Under the pieces are notes generated by a model. That model was not told where the DNA came from. It searched no databases and was given only the letters and a program-made list of their open reading frames with translations. DNA of 64,000 nucleotides from Mastigamoeba balamuthi. Taxonomy: Eukaryota > Evosea > Mastigamoebida > Mastigamoebidae. Shown here one piece after another: positions 48,300 through 59,737 of this stretch (position 1 is its first letter; every line of letters begins with the position of its first letter). Location of the stretch: contig CACRSC010000030.1 of the NCBI GenBank assembly GCA_902651635.1, forward strand, positions 406,641 through 470,640, given 5' to 3'. The position numbers and the translations under genes are program-made.

Positions 48300-49151
48300 A
48301 TGGCAACGCCGTACGACAGGCTGCTGGCGGGGTTGGGGGCCGAGGAAGAGCTCGTACTCGTCTCTCTGCTCGAGGAGGCCTGGGACGGCCCCGCCGCCCC
48401 TGAGAGCGTGCTGGCCGCGTTCCCGGAGTCCTCCAGGGCCGTGCTGGCGTCCTACGGCCTCGCGCCTGGGAGCGGAGGCGCTGACTCGGCGATGGAACCC
48501 CGCGGGAATGATGGCAGGCTGACGCCCACGGCCCCGTGGCAGGAGCCGGCGAGGTCGGCGGAGGAGCAGGCAGGCATGGAGGAGGCCAAGGTACTTAACC
48601 CCCTCTCCATTTCCCTCCTCGCTTGGCCCCCGGCAGTCTGTCCAAAACGCATATTCCTTCAGAATGTTCAATTGTCTCGGGATTCCGAGCAACATACGCG
48701 ATATTGCACTTTGAGCTCCCGAATTCAACTGATTTGTGGCTGCGGGTCTGTGCGCAAGGCGTGTCTCCCTGCGCGGCGCGGCAAGGTTGTGTACGCGACC
48801 AGAGACCCTACGGACGCCTCGACGTGGTACTTCAAGACCGACGGGGCGCTGCCGGGGCTCTACCGCCTCTACGTCGTCGTCGACGGCGAGTACGCGCGCT
48901 GGACGCGCCACGGCGGCGAGAGCTCCTCGCGGGTCGACGAGCTCATCATGCAGCTCATGTCCAGCCGCACGGCGACGATCCGCAGGGCGACGCCCGTGCT
49001 GGGCAGGTCGCTGTCGCCGGGGCTGCCCGCACGAGGCCAGCAGCCGGCGGGCAAGAGGAGGATGAACAGGGAGATCAGGGCGTCCAGGTGGCCCACGATG
49101 GCCCCCGTCGACGACAGCAGGGGCTCCTCTGACGGCGACAGCGACAATTGA
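48300..49151 (+). CDS. Unrecognised small protein
   Basis: Exon 1 (48300-48590) encodes MATPYDRLLAGLGAEEELVL and a further 77 residues. It ends at donor GTACTT. Exon 2 begins at an acceptor near 48757 or 48784; both keep frame. It reads VVYATRDPTDASTWYFKTDG, then LYRLYVVVDGEYARW, and a basic/serine tail. The second exon looks like a small beta-rich domain, but no family was recognised. It is about 210-220 residues long. The intron carries CAATTGTCT and TTCAACTGATTT elements. The gene is divergent from the RhoGEF gene and convergent with RGS receptor A. Confidence 0.5.
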   Translation: MATPYDRLLAGLGAEEELVLVSLLEEAWDGPAAPESVLAAFPESSRAVLASYGLAPGSGGADSAMEPRGNDGRLTPTAPWQEPARSAEEQAGMEEAKVLNPLSISLLAWPPAVCPKRIFLQNVQLSRDSEQHTRYCTLSSRIQLICGCGSVRKACLPARRGKVVYATRDPTDASTWYFKTDGALPGLYRLYVVVDGEYARWTRHGGESSSRVDELIMQLMSSRTATIRRATPVLGRSLSPGLPARGQQPAGKRRMNREIRASRWPTMAPVDDSRGSSDGDSDN

Positions 49152-49540
49152 ATATCAAGACAAACACAGTGCATACAACGCAACACTCGTTTCCAAGTCC
49201 CTTGATCTCACCGCAGCGACTTATTCATTCTGTTGTTGTTGCTCATGAAAATATCTCGGCTCGGCGCACATGCCACGCGGCCCATGTGCCACGGCGGCGT
49301 CTGCGTTGCTTTACTCCCAGATAACGCAGTAATTATTGTGTAGCAGACCCTCAGAAAGAAAGACATCTCAATTGTCTATCAGACGAGAATACGGTGGCAC
49401 TCAGAAGGATGATTGCTCTCGAGCCCGGAGACGGCTCGTATTACTAGCCCTGAATCGAATAGCATGGCGGTGGTGTGGGTGTTTGCGAGGCGATAGGCGT
49501 CGCGTAGTCGTGTGCGGAGCAGAGCGGGCGGCCTCGCAGC
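49152..49540. other. Convergent spacer before RGS receptor A
   Basis: About 390 nt, AT-richer, between the 3' ends of two genes. No gene was recognised. Confidence 0.5.
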
Positions 49541-52153
49541 TCACTTGGGCCGCGGCGACCGCGCCGGCGGGGCTCCCGACCCCCCGCTGCTCTTGCTCGC
49601 CGTGGGCGTTGCCGGGATCGCTGGCATCGCCCTGGCGGCCCTCAGGGCCCTCGGGCACCTCAGCAGCGCCTCGAGGATGCGCGGGAGCTTCTGCGTCTCG
49701 TCGACGGTCCTCCGCTCGATCGAGTTGAGCGGGGCGACCATCCTGTAGGCCCCGCTGCCCACGAACCGCCCCAGGACGTCCATGCGCACCGTCTGGAACA
49801 CCTCGCGCTCGGCGCTGTCGAAGTCGCTGGCCCCGTACGCGTCGCAGTTGCTGTCGCTGCTGCCCGCCAGCGCCGCCCGTCGCGACCGCGCGCTGACGTT
49901 GAGCGACGGCCCGCTGTCGCCAAAGTACGCCGCGCGCAGGTGCTCGACGGCGGTGGGGACGACGGGCCGCAGGCGGTCGTTGCGGCGCGACTCGGCGATG
50001 AGCACGCGGAGCCACGCGCAGTCCATCAGGAAGAGGACGTTCTCGAGCGACGACTCGCGGGCGCAGTAGCGCAGCAGGAGCTGCAGTGCCAGCGGGTTCT
50101 CCATGAACAGGTCCATCGTCGGCGCCAGCGCGTAGTCCAGCGACTCGTCCTCCGGCGGCACCAGCAGCTGCGCAGAGGACAACCGCATTCAAAAAATTAA
50201 GTCGAATTCAGAGGAAAACAGATATCAAATTGGGCGGCCACTGCGTACCTTGTTCAACGCCGAGTCTTCGCTGAGAACGTTGAGCAGGCTGACCGAGAGG
50301 TAGAGCAGGTTGTTCTCGTGCCGCTGGCGCTGGCGCGCGATGCTGGCGCGCTCGATGGCCGAGAGCAGCGACTTGACGTTGGCCTTGAGAGCCCCGCCGA
50401 GCCTGGCGATCTCGTTGCCCCGGCCCCAGGTCCCGCCGTGCTTGGCCCCGCCGGCCTCCTCCACCGACAGCGGCACCATCTCGCCCTCCACAGGCTCCGG
50501 GCTGTCCGTGGGGCCCACGTTGTGCAGAACGCGCAGCGTGTCGGTTGCCTGCTGCTGCATTTGCAGCGTTTCTGAGGCCAAAATTGAGTATGCGATCAAT
50601 TGAATCGCGAGAGCGCACCCCGCGTGGCCTGGTCCGCGAGGAACTTGCTGAAGGCCTCGATCCTGCGCAGCACGAAGAGCTCCATGATGACGTAGTACGT
50701 GACCGACATGCCGACGGTCGAGACGACGACGGCGGCGAACACGGGGACGACGACCTTGGACCCCGCGGCCATCACGACGCGCGGCCTGTCCGCGCGCACC
50801 GCCAGCCCGCTGCCGAGCATCGCCCACGCCGACGTGGTGTACCGCGCGCCCCCGCTGGTCCTGATGGCCGGGCAGCCGCTGCAGAGCGCGTGGCGCCTCC
50901 GGCTGCTCTCTGCGCTGCTCGACAGCGTCCGCTCGAGGGCCACCTCGCCGGGCCACCCCGAGTACTCGTCCGCGGGCAGCGGGCTGCCCCGGAGCCCCGC
51001 CGGGTAGTGCGAGTCGAAGACCGAGACGCAGGCGGGGACGGCGTCGGCGAGCTTGGCGACGACCTTGCTCAGCGGCACGGCCCACAGCATCGACGCCTGC
51101 GGAGGCCCCGGAGAGCTCCTGTCGGTCCAGGCGACCGGCTCGGCCACGACGATGAAGGGCCCGAGGCCGCGGACCAGCACGACGCCCTGACTGCGCGGCA
51201 GCAGCTCGCGGACGGGCCCCGACATGTTCGCGAAAAACAGAGGCAACTGCGTGTTGACCGACGAGCAGATGGAGCGGTCCGCCGACGAGTGCGGGTAGTA
51301 GCGCGCCAGCAGAGGCTCGGTGGCGTTGGCCGCGGTCGGGTAGATGGCCAGCAGCTCGAACTCGAAGCGCCAGCACTGCTGGGAGCCGTTGCTGCTGGCC
51401 TGGAAGAAGTTGTTGCTGACCCACGGGCCCACCAGCGCGCTCTGCTCCTCGGGCACGCGCAGCAGCTCCGCCACCACGCTGGCCGTGTCGTCCCACGTCG
51501 CGTACTGGTGCAGGATGCCCTGGAGCCGAGATGACGTCATTGTTGCACTGTGCCGAAAAACAGCCGGAAAACCGGAGGGGGGAAAAACTATCGGCGTATC
51601 CGTTCTCGGATATTTCTCGTTTATGGCGGAAAAAACCGGTGCGCAGGTTGTTCTGTGGCAGCTCCCGAAGCCCTCTGGGGGGTCGGCGGGACGCCGGGGT
51701 GCGTGCGTGGCGTGGGGGGGCGCTCGTGACGACGTTGGCGGGGGAGCGCACGTGGGCCGAGTTGAGCCTGTACAGCAGCGCCGACATCAGGCGGTCCACG
51801 TCGCGCCTGCTCATGTCGCGCTCGATGCCGTTCAGGCCCGACATGTAGATGCCCGCGGAGCCCGCGATGACGGCGACTGCGCGGCGGCAGCTGTGAGCGT
51901 CGGGTTTCCAGGCCCTCTTTTGTTCATTTGTTCCATTGTGTTCCCCGCACAGTATATTTTTCCCTTCAGTGTTTGTTGTGCGTTTTTGTGCGTTGTTGTC
52001 CCGCTGTTGTGCAGCGCTGCGCGTCGCCGTGGGCTGCGCGTGCGCGGGGGTGCGGGGCGCACTGAAGAGCAGCGGGATGGCGCAGATGGCGCAGGCCACC
52101 TGGCGCCTGAGAGTCCATTTCCTGGCGTCTACGCAGCGGACACAGAACTGCAT
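49541..52153 (-). CDS. CHASE4-like sensor RGS receptor A
   Basis: Five exons (52153-52063, 51876-51752, 51519-50619, 50571-50249, 50167-49541) give 688 residues, with intron phases 1-0-1-0. A basic N-terminus (WTLRRQ) precedes TM1, which spans exons 1-2. Exon 2 has SRRDVDRLMSALLYRLNSAH. Exon 3 opens with YATWDDTASVVAELL, the CHASE4-type signature, and has paired cysteines and N-x-S/T sites. TM2 (VVVPVFAAVVVSTVGMSVTY) is followed by VLRRIEAFSKFLA, then a coiled-coil exon. The last exon is an RGS domain: CARESSLENVLFLMDC, then SLNVSARSRRAAL and FQTVRMDVLGRF. The E-N, N and D...R positions that contact G-alpha in RGS4 are present. It is likely a membrane sensor controlling G-protein GTPase acceleration. 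Head-to-head with receptor B. Confidence 0.85.
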
Positions 52154-52932
52154 GGGTTGCCTTCCTTCGGTGGTCTCTCTCTGCGCCTCTGTTTCTGCGG
52201 CGCGTCTCTGAATTCCCCTCTCGTGACGTGGTGCCTCGCGAAATCTCCTCCCCTTCTGCCCCTCTCTGTGCCCGCGTAGGGGTCTCCGTGTCCCCACCGC
52301 CGTGAAGTCGAGGAAATGGAAATATGAAGTTTGCTGTGCCGTTCGGCAGCCGTAGGGGCAGAGCAAAAGCAAGGAGAGCCCGAGCGCGATCGAGTCCGGG
52401 TTGGTGGCGGATTCTGGAATGATTGCCCCCAGTGTGTCCGGTGAGCATCACCCCGGGTTGGCCCTTTCAGGCAAACCGATAGCATTAGGTGCGTTGGTTT
52501 TATCGGCTCGTCTGATCTGTCCATTTCCCCCCAGCGTCTTTCCGGGCCCTCTGCGCTTGCGTAGGGGAGCCCGGGAAGCTTGTAGCCTTGGACGCAATCA
52601 CGGAGCAGCAAGCGGGCAGGCACTGTGGCCTCTAGCGGGCTGTGACTCCGATGCTGAGATTTCCTTTTCCCCGAATCTTCGCAGAGAGACCCCCCCCACC
52701 CACTCTTGTGCTCCCGTCCTTGCGTGCAGATGGCGGGTGCCAACCCCCTCGACAGGGCGCTGTTGAAGTTCGCTGAGCAGGTGGATTTGGGACCTCAGGG
52801 GGCGTGGAATTCTCAGAGGCAGGGAAATCAGAAAGACGCCGACCCCCCCAGAGCCCACACACAACCACAGCCACCGGAGCAGCGCAGGGCGCCGTGCGCG
52901 AGCCCCGAGGCACGACCGCCCAGATACCCCCG
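52154..52932. promoter_or_regulatory. Divergent promoter region of RGS receptors A and B
   Basis: 779 nt between two divergent starts. No ORF with family similarity was seen. GAAATATGAAG near 52317 is a weak match to the GATATYT-type element. Confidence 0.3.
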
Positions 52933-55636
52933 ATGCGCGCCACTGCAGCCAGGGCCTGGCGGGCCGCGCGCAACTGCCCGCTGAGGCTGCAGGTCGTCTT
53001 CTCAATCGCCCTGATCTCCCTGGTCTTCAGTGCGCAGTTCACTGCACCTCCTGCGGCTTTTTCGTTTTCCTTTCCACCGCCTTCTTCGGGGCGAGGGTCT
53101 CCGTGCTCGGGGGTGTCTGTCCTGGCGTCTCACGCAGCTCGCACCGCACACGGCGAATCGCAGTCGGGGCGATCATCGGGGGAGCAGCGGTGCAGCTGCA
53201 CCTCCTCACGGTCATCGAGGCCGAGTACGCCAGGAGGGACGGCATCCGGATGATGCACGAGCTCAGCAACCAGGTCCTCTCTGCCAACGTACGCATGGGC
53301 ACTGGGCACGCGTGCGGGACTCCGAGAGAGCACGGGGGAGGGGACCTGAGATACGGGGAACCCTGGCGGGTGGGGCGCGCACCAAAAAGCCACAATTCAG
53401 CGTGCAAATGACGTCACGACTCTGGTGCCGCGTGTACCGGCCTGCTGCAACTGCCGCGGCGGTTCTCGAGGAGGGACTGCTGCTTGCTGCGCGGTGCTCG
53501 TTGCCCCGAGGATCCGAGCTTTAGAGTTCCTGTTACTTTCGATTCAGTCTTAATTGCTCTCAATACAATCAAGCAATTCCCTTATTGTGAGAGCAGGAGA
53601 ATGAAGTGCCGTGTTTTGCGTTGTTTCACACACTGCCCTGTGATGAAGTAATGCGCTCCCTGCATGACTCGTGAATACCAAGACATACGGAGGCAGTGCG
53701 GGGCTCTCATTATCCCATCCGGACTGCAAGCCAATCTGACCGCCGTTCCAGACGTCGATGCAGCAGTACTCTGCGTGGGATGACACCGTGAGCCTGTTCC
53801 AGGAGCTGAAGAGCACGGGCGTGGCCGGCAGCAGGCAGCTGGGGCCCTGGCTCGACTCCAACTTCTTCCTGCTGGCCAACACGCTGCGCTGCTGGCGCTT
53901 CGACTACGAGCTCATGGCGCTCTACGGGCCCGACGCCTCGGTCTACTCCACGTACTACTACCCCAACTCCTCGGCGACGGGCTCGCCGTGCTCGTCGGTG
54001 CCCTCGGAGGCGCCGCGCTTCTTCGCCGAGGCCTCTGAGGACCTCCGCGAGCTGCTGACGACCAACCGCCACGTCCTGCTGGTCCCGGGCCACGGGCCCT
54101 TCCTCGCGGTGGTCCGCCCCGTGGGCTTCACGGCGTCTGCGACCTCGGGCGAGCTCGGCTTCATCCTCTGGGCCTCGCGACTCGAGCGCGTCTCCGCGAT
54201 ACTCGCCAACGCGGTGCCCGCGGTCGTCTCGGTCTTCACGAACGGCTACCCCGAGGGCCTGAGCCCCATCCCCCTCTGCGCCGACAGCGGGTGGAGCGCC
54301 GGCCCGCGCGTCGAGACGGTGCGGACGAGCGACGCGGAGAGCAGCAGGCGGCGGGCAAACAGCAGCGCCAGCCCGTCGATAGCGCTGCGCCGCGGGGCCC
54401 CGTACGCCTCGCTGGCCTGGGCGATGCTCGCCGACGGCATCGTGCTGCGGACCGAGAAGCCCGCGGCGCTCTACTCGGCGGGGTTCCGCGTGGCGCTGCC
54501 GATGGCCATCGCCGTCGTCGTGGCGACCGTGGGGCTCTCGATCACGTACTACGGCATCATCGAGGTCTACGTCCTCCGCAGGATCGAGGCCTTCGCGCGC
54601 TTCCTCGCGGGGCAGGCGCACAGGGGTGAGCCCGCCCAGCGCGGGGGCAATTGATCCTGACGCTGGGGGCGCCCGCAGAGACGGAGCTGATGGTGCGGAG
54701 GCAGAAGGAGGATACGAGACGAGTAATGCGCATCGACGCAGCGACGGCGTCGTCGCCCGAGCCGCAGGCGACGCGCATGGAGACGATGTCGGTCGAGGAG
54801 GAGAACGAGGACAGCGACTGCCGCCGCGGGAGGCGCGGGAGGCCGGAGCTGCTGCGCGACGAGATCGCCAAGCTGGCGGGGGCGCTGAGGGCCAACGTCG
54901 AGACGCTGCAGTCCACGTACGAGCGAGCGTACGCGGCGCTGTGCAGGCAGCGGCAGGAGAACATCGCAGTGGACCTCGCCGTGAGCCTGCTCAGCATCCT
55001 CAATGAGGACTCTGCGCTCTCGCAGGCACGGATCAATTGCTATTCGCATCCCAATAACAATTCCCATTACTTCCTCTGTTCCACATCGAACAGCTTCTGG
55101 TCCCCGAGACGCCAGCGACCAAGAGCACGAGAGCAGCGGTCCTGGGCGACGTGTTCGAGATGCCGCTGGCCCTGCAGGTCATGCTGGGCTTCTGCTCGCG
55201 CGAGGCGTCGCTCGAGAACCTGCACTTCCTGATGGACTGCGTTGTGCTCCGCGTCCTCGTCGCAGAGTCGCGCCGCGACATCTCCGCGGGCCTGCTGGTC
55301 CCGGGAGCGTTCGAGCGCATGCGGGAGACGTACTTTGGCGAGCGGGGCCAGGGGCTGAACGTGAGCTCGCGAGCGCGACGCGCCGCACTGGAGGGCCGCC
55401 GCGGGGACATCGGAGACTTCGCTGCCGTCGAGCGCGAAGTGCTCGCGACGGTCCAGATGGACGTCATGGCGCGGTTCGGCGAGTCGCGGGCGTCGAGGCT
55501 CGCGGCGCTGCTGGCCACGGTCGAGCGGAGCGCCTCGCAGGACGGCAGCGGCGTCGCTCAGCTCCCGCCAGTGCTCCAAGCGCTGCTCCGCGTCGGCGCA
55601 GCCCGCACAGCGCCCGGGGCCAACAGACGCACCTAA
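52933..55636 (+). CDS. CHASE4-like sensor RGS receptor B
   Basis: Five exons (52933-53029, 53164-53288, 53752-54625, 54679-55025, 55094-55636) give 661 residues with the family phases 1-0-1-0. TM1 reads LRLQVVFSIALISLVFS and continues into exon 2. The CHASE4-like part starts YSAWDDTVSLFQELK, followed by CWRFDYELMALYGPD. TM2 is VALPMAIAVVVATVGLSITY, then VLRRIEAFARFLA. The coiled-coil exon carries GALRANVETLQSTYERAYAA. The RGS domain has CSREASLENLHFLMDC, GLNVSSRARRAAL and VQMDVMARFGES with contact residues intact. Exon 4 ends at donor GCACGG, a GC-AG intron with TCAATTGCTA. Intron 3 is 53 nt with CAATTGATC. Paralogue of A, C, D, E. Confidence 0.85.
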
Positions 55637-56079
55637 TTAACGCGCAGGAACTCGGACACCGACTCCTGGCGCTGGAGCAGCTCCTGCGGGGGCCTTGGGG
55701 AGAGAAGGGGGTCCACTGAGCACGCATAAGGGGAGCAACCAGAAGAGGGGGCCGGCCGAGTCTGCCGACTGTTTCGAGTACAGAGCCTCTGCTGGCGCCA
55801 TGCCGGCTCCTCTGATTTCGGGAAAGGCCAGGGGCAGCGCGGAACGCCCTGTGCCGAGGCTGGCAGGCCACCGCGTTGCCCCGTCCTGTTCATTATTTTT
55901 CATCTATCAAACATGAAAATGAAACCCGATTGTCGTTGTTACCATCCAGTGTCGGAGCGAAGAGGGACCACACAGGGCTGTTCTGGACGCGGGAAATCGA
56001 GTACCGTATCGGCGGTGAGATATCTGAGTGACACGTCATCACGGTTAGAATTGGGGGGTGCGCAGGCAGTTGAGGGCAG
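55637..56079. promoter_or_regulatory. Upstream region of RGS receptor C (repeated before D)
   Basis: The region carries GAGATATCTG at 56017-56026, then GACACGTCATC and GGTTAGAATT, ending shortly before the start codon. The same blocks in the same order precede receptor D. A longer stretch (AGTACAGAGCCTCTGCTGGC at about 55780) is shared too. Conservation of the GATATC and ACGTCAT blocks within diverged DNA suggests promoter elements. Confidence 0.5.
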
Positions 56080-58912
56080 ATGAGGCTCGGCGCCGTGCTG
56101 CTGGTCCACCGGTGGCCCCTGCGCCGCCAGGTGGTCTTCTCCATCGTAGTGATGCTGCTGCTGTTCAGTTGCGACCACCCGGAGGCCTCGGGGCCCACCG
56201 CAGGGCGCCAGCAGGCCGCCAGCCCAGCGGCCCAAGTTCAGCTGATTTCTCAACAGTTTCTCAACCCCCTCGTGGCCTCTCGGCCCGGCAGACGCGGTGA
56301 TCGCGGGGGTCGCGGCGATAGCCATGGCGGGCATGGGCAGGATCGAGAGAGGGTCGAGCACACGCGACGTCGACCGGCTCATGATGGCGCTCAACAAGTC
56401 CATCGCCAGCGCCCACGTCCGCTCCGCTCCCGCCCCACTTCTCTTCCCCAGTCTTCAATCCCCTCTCCGCCTCTCCTGCGCCCGCCGGGCATCCTGGCGC
56501 TGTGGCAGGGGACGCGGGTGGGCTCGCTGCGGGTGTCCGTGGGGGTGCGCCTGCAACTGTGCTTGAACTGTGCGATCTGGATGTGCACGAGGGGCTTCTG
56601 CGGGGACTTTGTTTTTTTCGAACCGCCGGTGCACTGTACAAACGCTGCACCGGGACGAGCTGAAAAGCGGACCGGCGAGGCTGCAATACGCCGAAATGGG
56701 TTGGAGGGTTTACCTCTTCCATTCGGCGCCGTGTGGGGTGGCGTGCTCTCGCGACAGCAGACACCGAGCGCCCCGCGAGTGCGAGAAGGCCCTCTGTGGC
56801 TCTATCACCGGCCTCTGGTCCTCTTCCAACCTCGGGGACCTGTCCCCAACCGTGTGACGTCATCCGAGTGTGGCGCTCGGCGGGCACTGCGCTGCCTGAG
56901 TGGCACAGCCCGTCCGCTGCATCCCAGCGGCCTGAGCAAACGCTTCCCCAGCAGAATTCAATTGCCCCCATCTGCGAGTCAATTGACTTTGTTGTCGCCG
57001 CCGCTCCGCAGAGGATGCTCCGCGGGTACGCCAAGTGGAACGACACGGCGGACGCGCTCGAGGAGCAGCTGAGCTCCTCCGGCAGCGGCCCTGTGCTGAT
57101 GCAGTGGCTCCTCTCCAACTTCTTCGCCTTCAACAACCGCTCGCAGTCGTGCTGGCGCTTCGAGTTCGAGCTGCTGGCCCTGTACGGCCCCAACGTCTCC
57201 GCGGGCTCGCGACCCGCCTTCTCCCTCTACTTGCCCAACTCGTCGTCCACGGGCACCGCCAACTGCGCGTCCCCGTCGCCGCTGCCCCCGTTCTTCTCCA
57301 ACGTCTCCTCGGCGCTGCTGGGGCTGTTCCCCTCGAACAGCAGCCTCGTGCTCATCGCCCCGGGCGAGCCCTTCGTCGTGGCCGTGGAGCCCGTGCAGCG
57401 CGACTGCGGCCGGGCCGGCAGTCGGACGGTGGGCTTCATGCTCTGGGCCTTCAGCCCCCGCAAAGTCCTCCAGCGGCTCGCAGACGCCGTCCCCGCCTGC
57501 GTCTCGGTCTTCACGCAGCGCTACCCGCGCGGGCTGCGCCCCGAGGTCCTCGGGTTCGACTCGGCCCATGAGTGGCTGGGCAGCCCGCTGCTCCAGACGG
57601 CCCGCACGGGCAGCGCAGAGGGCAGCAGGGCCGACGCCCACAGCAGCGCGTGCCCGGCCCTGCGGCTGCTCCGGGGCTCGCCGTACACGACGATGGCCTG
57701 GGCGATGCTGGACGACGGCCTCGTGGTGCGCGCCGACAGGCCGCGGGTCGTGTTCTCTGCGGGCTTCGACGTCGTGCTGCCCATGGCCATCGCGGTCTTC
57801 GCAGCGACGGTGGTCCTCTCGGCGACCTACTACGCGCTCATCGAGGTCCTCATCCTGCGCCGCATCGAGGCCTTCACCACGTTCCTCGCGGGGCTTGCCG
57901 CCAGCAGTGCGTGCGTCGATTGACTCGTGCGGCTCTGACTGAGACGCGCCAGAGAGGGAGCAGATGGAAGACGCTCTGCGGGCGATGAACAACGCAGGGG
58001 GCAAAACGGCGCCCGCAGAGGACGCGGGGGTGGAGATGGAACAGATGTCTGTGGAGGAGCTCGACGGGGACGGGGATCTTGAGGCTGAGTCGCTGGAGGA
58101 CGAGAACGAGATCGCGCAGCTCGGAGGGGCTCTGAGGGCCAACATGCAGACGCTCGTATCGGGCATCCAGCGCACAAGGGCTGCCCTGCACAGGCAGAGG
58201 CGGGAGAACCACGTCCTGGACCTCTCGCTCTGCATTCTCAACGTCATCAACCAGGACTCTGCCCACTCAGAGGCGCGCGTTTACACCTTTCCCTTCAATT
58301 TGACTTCGTTATTTTGCTGATTTATTCGCTCTGTTCCCTCCGCTGCAGCTTCTGATCAGCTACGCGGGCCCAGTCGACTTAAAATCGCCGGGCCGTATCG
58401 CGGCGGAGACACAGGCGAGGGTGCTTTCGTTTCAGGTGCTGTTGGGGTTCTGCGCCCGCGAGATGTCGCTGGAGAACATGCACTTCCTGATGGACTGCTC
58501 GCGACTCCGCTCGCTCGTCGCCGAATCGTGCTGCAACGCCGACGCGATCCCGCTGGTCGCCGACCGGCAGGCCGCCATCAGGGAGATGTACTTCGCAGAC
58601 CGCGGGCTCGGCCTCAACGTGAGCTCTCGCGCACGGGGCGCCGCGCTGGGCTGTCGCCATGGGGACGCCCTCGTCTGCGACTTCGTCCCCGCAGAGCAGG
58701 AGGTCCAGCAGACGTTCAGCATGGACATCCAGTCGAGGTTCGCCGAGTCGCAGGACTGCAAGGCCGCGGCAGTGATGGCGACGCTCGAGATGAGCGCCTT
58801 CGCCAACGCGCGCATCGACTCGGAGTTCTTCCGGGCGCTGCTGCGCTACCCGCACGTGTTCGCTGCCCGCGGGCAGACGTTCCAGGGCAAGCACGCGAGC
58901 ATAGTCGCCTAG
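56080..58912 (+). CDS. CHASE4-like sensor RGS receptor C
   Basis: Five exons (56080-56167, 56292-56416, 57012-57906, 57953-58272, 58349-58912) give 663 residues. TM1 spans about residues 18-45, RDVDRLMMALNK follows, and the CHASE4-like motif is YAKWNDTADALEEQL at about residue 78. TM2 is near residues 325-348, then LRRIEAFTTFLAG, a coiled coil with NEIAQLGGALRANMQTL, and the RGS domain from about residue 505 (CAREMSLENMHFLMDC, GLNVSSRARGAAL, FSMDIQSRFAES). Intron 4 uses a GC donor (GCGCGC), where the paralogue D has GTGCGC. The first half of the RGS exon is almost identical in DNA to that of D. It probably acts at a membrane as a ligand-regulated GAP for G-alpha. Neither ligand nor partner can be read from sequence. 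Confidence 0.85.
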
Positions 58913-59737
58913 AGGGGCTTACATTCAGTGTACCAAGAGATGATGGGAGGCAGAACCCGTGTTTCGAACTGCGAAGCCGGACAATTCCGCAGAAATCCAA
59001 CTTAGTTCGAGACACGATTGATTGAAATTCAGACGCGTGGCTGTATGCACAATTCACTCACGGCCTACTGGCGGAGAGGGGCGACGTGATTCGTTCCCCG
59101 CGGATGGATGATGCCAGAGGTTCTCTCGCATCCTCAGAGTCTGCGTGTGGCCGAGGGACCTCGGTAAACAAACGCTGGGAACGGAGTGAGAGAGTTTGAG
59201 ACAGAGAGAGAAAGAAAGAACTCGGTGCACAAAAGAAACAAAACCAAATGTACTTGCCTGTGAGAAGACAGAGTCCTCGTTGAGCATGTTGAACAGGCGG
59301 ATGGCAGCGTCGAGGGCCTGGTTGCAGCCTCTCTATCTCCGCTGCGTAGCCCCGGGGCTATCTGGAGTGCCATAATTAACGCCGCCGCTCGAGCATCGCA
59401 GAAATGGAGGCCGAGAGTGCCGCTTGTTTCCTGTACAGAGTCTCTGCTGGCAGCGTTGAGCTGATCCTGATTTCGGGAGGATCGGAGGGAACGCGGGGAG
59501 TTGTACTCTGAAACTGGCAGGCCAGAGCAAGCCCATGAGATCCGGTTCTGACCTCAGTTGCGCTGTCGAGAACCAAAGTTATTCGAGTCGAGCTCCGCGA
59601 GACACGGGCGAGCTGCCCATCGCACAGGCCGCTCTGGAACCAGCAGGGGATCCCGCCGCGACCCCGGAGTACGTATCCGCCGCGAGATATCTGAGCGACA
59701 CGTCATCGGGTTAGAATTCGGGAGCGCGTACAGATAG
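58913..59737. other. Spacer with RGS relic and receptor D upstream region
   Basis: The left part is homologous to the 3' flank of receptor D (shared ATTCAGTGTACCAAGAGAT and ACAATTCCGCAGAA). The middle holds a decayed minus-strand RGS-receptor piece. The right part is homologous to the upstream region of receptor C, with GAGATATCTG at 59684-59693. Confidence 0.6.
59222..59340 (-). pseudogene. Relic of an RGS-receptor coiled-coil exon
   Basis: The minus strand encodes AAIRLFNMLNEDSVFSQ, which matches AAIRLFNMFNEDSVFSQ of receptor E, followed by a similar intron start. The rest of the exon and gene is missing or frameshifted. Its place downstream of C equals that of receptor E downstream of D, so it is the decayed C-side copy of E. 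Confidence 0.75.
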
